Shown here: piece by piece, positions 61,655-64,000 of the stretch
Numbering within the stretch: the stretch's first letter is position 1
Layout: the number at the start of each line of letters is the position of its first letter
Assembly (NCBI GenBank): GCA_027579435.1
Contig: JANBPK010000944.1
Location: forward strand, 1 to 64,000
From: Candolleomyces eurysporus
Lineage: Eukaryota; Basidiomycota; Agaricomycetes; Agaricales; Psathyrellaceae
DNA: 64,000 nt
Direction: 5' to 3'
Program-made: the position numbers and the translations under genes
The notes under the pieces: generated by a model
What the model saw: the letters and a program-made list of their open reading frames with translations, nothing else
Database searches by the model: none
Told to the model about the DNA's origin: nothing

Positions 61655-64000
61655 CTAAATTTGATATCTGAATTCTGGATGTCGGTACCCTAGATTCCTC
61701 AGCTCATCTTCGGTCTTACCCTCCATTCTGTGATCTCGCTCTCCCCTATCTCTTTTCCTATTTTCCCAGCGGATATACAAGGCTGTGGCGCTAACGATTG
61801 CACAAATGATTGACGTCGATGCAAGATTGGCAAGATTCCCTTTTCGGTAATCCGGGGCATCCGTTGGAACGTAGGTCCATACACTGCGAAAGGATTAGTG
61901 GGAGGCAAGACCAAAGCAAGTGGGATAGAACGAACGCCATGACTGCACCAATAGCGCCAATCCCAGGAATTGCGGCGGTAACGACTGCACGCATGGTATC
62001 GGGCGCTGAATTGTCTGTTCCCCAGGTCACAAGCTGAGTGAAAAATGCCGTGAATCAGAAAAGGTTTCCGACAAAAAGTGCACAAAAGGTTGCATACCAT
62101 CGGACCTCCGACAGATCCTCCCATAATCATCAAGAAGCAAGCAGCGTATCTAGAAGGTTTTCAAATTCAACCTTTGCTGAACGATTTTCTGTGGTCACGT
62201 CTCCTACCTCGCTTTCGGGTTGCGTGTTGACACTGACATCGCGTATCCAACGACGACAAGAAGCACGTTGTACAGCAGCGGAAGGAACCTCTTTTTGAGT
62301 CTAGCACTGATCCAAGCATTGAGGATGACCCATGCGGCGCTGGCAAGATATGGAGGGACAGTTCTTAACTGAACCTCAACGGTGCCTATGAGATTGTTCA
62401 CTCTTCGGGGACACCAGGTAATGAGATAGATCTACTTACTGTAGGACCCCTCTATTGAAAGTGTGGTTGATTGTAAGCTTCTGTCATGGTTGAGTAAATA
62501 GTTGACGCACGAGCTCGGATCACAGATGGGAGGAAGAGACTAATGCCTTGGAAAGACATGTTCAACATCACAAAGCATAGAGTGCATGCAATCGTCTTTC
62601 ATGAGAGCGCCCCCAAAGTACGAGGGTAGCCTTAGCCTGCGACCAAACAGGGAGACAGAGGCCTCACTCACAATGGTGTTGAAGGATCGCAGGACCAGCC
62701 GTAGTGTTGTCTTCTCCTTCTGGCCCTGGCTCTTGACAATCTGGTCAGCATCGATACGAGCCATAGCAAGCTTCCTCTCCGCTTCGTTCAGTACTCTCGA
62801 CTTGCTCGGGTCCTCCGGAACGATGAATAAAAGAACCACTCCGAATATCGTTGTGATGAGTCCTAAACGGAAGAGACCGGCATCCGAGTAAGTTCTTTAT
62901 CAAAAGCTTCGCACTTCGAGAAATTCGTACCTTCGACCAAGAAGATCTGAAGACGTCCGTTTCAATATCATTGTTCTTCATCTTGTGAGTATGTTTGGAT
63001 AGAACGAGCTCACCTTCCTCCACGTCCTCACGCTTCCCATATCCGGCAACTTCAATAATCCAGAAGCCAATAATCCGCCGACTTGAGCCCACGCCACGAC
63101 GGGGGCCGTCAATTAAGGGTCCAGATAAGGCTAAACATATTTGCAAGACTTACAAGCGCCTGCGATACTCGGGGCAACCCCGAAAAATATCCCAACTCGA
63201 AGGACAAGCTCGTGTTTGCGATAGTACTGTCGATGAAGGAGATCTCGACATCAGTTAACGGAATAGCATATTAGCACAAACAATTACCCTCGAGATGATA
63301 TACACCAAACCAGACTAACACATGGCCGGCATCAGTCTATGGGAGAGATAGAAGTAAAAGATGACGTACCAGAGTTCCACCCTCCGTGAGGCCCAAAAAG
63401 ACTCGGCTGGCAAGAAGTCCTGGCATGTTGTGCAGAAATGCCGAAGCCAAGGAGACGACACCGAATCCAATGACGAGGAAAGCCAACCATGTCGAACCAA
63501 AGTGCTTGAGAAGCAGGTTGGATGGAATGTCGGCAATGACATACTAGAAGGTGGGTCGATGAGCGTCGTGGTAGGGAGATTTGAAGGGTTTCAGTACTTA
63601 CGAAAACGTAGAACGTCGTGAGCGCAATGTTGAAGTCAAACCCTTCCATACCGAGGTCTGCTTCGAGACCTGAGACAGCGTGTAAGTAATTGGGTAAGCC
63701 CCACGGTCAGTGGCGGGAATACCTGCGACTTTCGCGTTCCCTGTAGAGTGCTCAGCGTTGGCAAGCGATTGGAAAGGAAAGGTATTGGGGCGTACCTATC
63801 GACGTCCTGCGTGGCAGCGAGAGGTAAGTAAGCCAGTTGTCCAGAATCAAGCAACGCTCTCGTACCTATCAATGAAGTTGCACATATCTACCAGAACGCA
63901 AACAATGGTGAGCTTTGGGGCTCAATGGAGGAAGGTCATCGGTACCGAGGACGTACAAATGGCGGTGAAGAGCGGCAAAAGAATCCAGTCGAGCTTCCGT
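61655..64000 (-). CDS. MFS transporter, Dal5-like, 5' end beyond right edge
   Basis: Minus strand, many exons; the first visible one begins at 64000 with RKLDWILLPLFTAI, so only the short N-terminal cytoplasmic part is missing. Exons can be followed through MCNFIDRTSIGNAKV, LGMEGFDFNIALTTFYV, ADIPSNLLLKHFGSTWL, RVFLGLTEGGTL and YYRKHELVLRVGIFFG. They continue through VPEDPSKSRVLNEAERK, TVEVQLRTVPPYLASAAW and VTWGTDNSAPDTMRA, to the C-terminus GYRHPEFRYQI with stop at 61655-61657. Introns are in the same places as in the gene at 33620, including the splice inside the MA/VWTY junction. No frame break was seen. Expected 12 membrane segments; import of an organic anion is likely, substrate unknown. 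Confidence 0.85.

Overview
This is nuclear DNA from a basidiomycete, most likely an agaricomycete saprotroph. The evidence is gene structure (introns of about 45-70 nt with GT..AG ends, several very short exons) and content: FunK1-type fungal protein kinases, a KDZ-superfamily transposase, CBM1-bearing esterases, a DUF1996 secreted protein and a metacaspase. All splice models below were read by eye from GT/AG sites, frame and protein similarity. Most close to an exact multiple of three.

Layout. 0-13 kb is accessory: a Pro/Glu-rich partial protein, a tryptophan-rich orphan, a small basic-domain protein, a Zn-knuckle/coiled-coil protein divergent from a KDZ transposase, then 2.6 kb of degenerate minisatellite. 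13-30 kb is a FunK1 kinase array: one kinase with an in-frame stop, then two tandem copies of a divergent kinase pair. One copy is decayed and carries two non-autonomous DNA transposons and a fragment of the neighbouring gene; the other is intact and abuts the complete acetyl-CoA hydrolase/transferase gene (ACH1) at 29.9-32.5 kb. The intact copy serves as an internal empty-site reference for both insertions.

33-64 kb is more gene-regular: an MFS transporter, a coiled-coil orphan, two tiny secreted-peptide genes, three secreted CE1-type esterases with cellulose-binding modules, a decayed ACH1 copy, a decayed kinase, a DUF1996 protein, a metacaspase, and a second MFS transporter running off the right edge.

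Most interesting observation: two small three-exon genes at 42.5 and 44.5 kb encode secreted precursors (54 and 48 aa). After an AR they carry Xaa-Ala/Xaa-Pro dipeptides in exact register up to a C-terminal Cys...Pro-Cys-Trp block. The design resembles ascomycete alpha-factor pheromone precursors rather than the prenylated basidiomycete type.

Sequence quality: the window holds 11 single Ns, nearly all beside homopolymers. Deleting each of the eight coding Ns restores the frame, so they are extra characters and not true frameshifts. Two further one-base frame breaks without N (10.19 kb and about 40.2 kb) may be similar errors.
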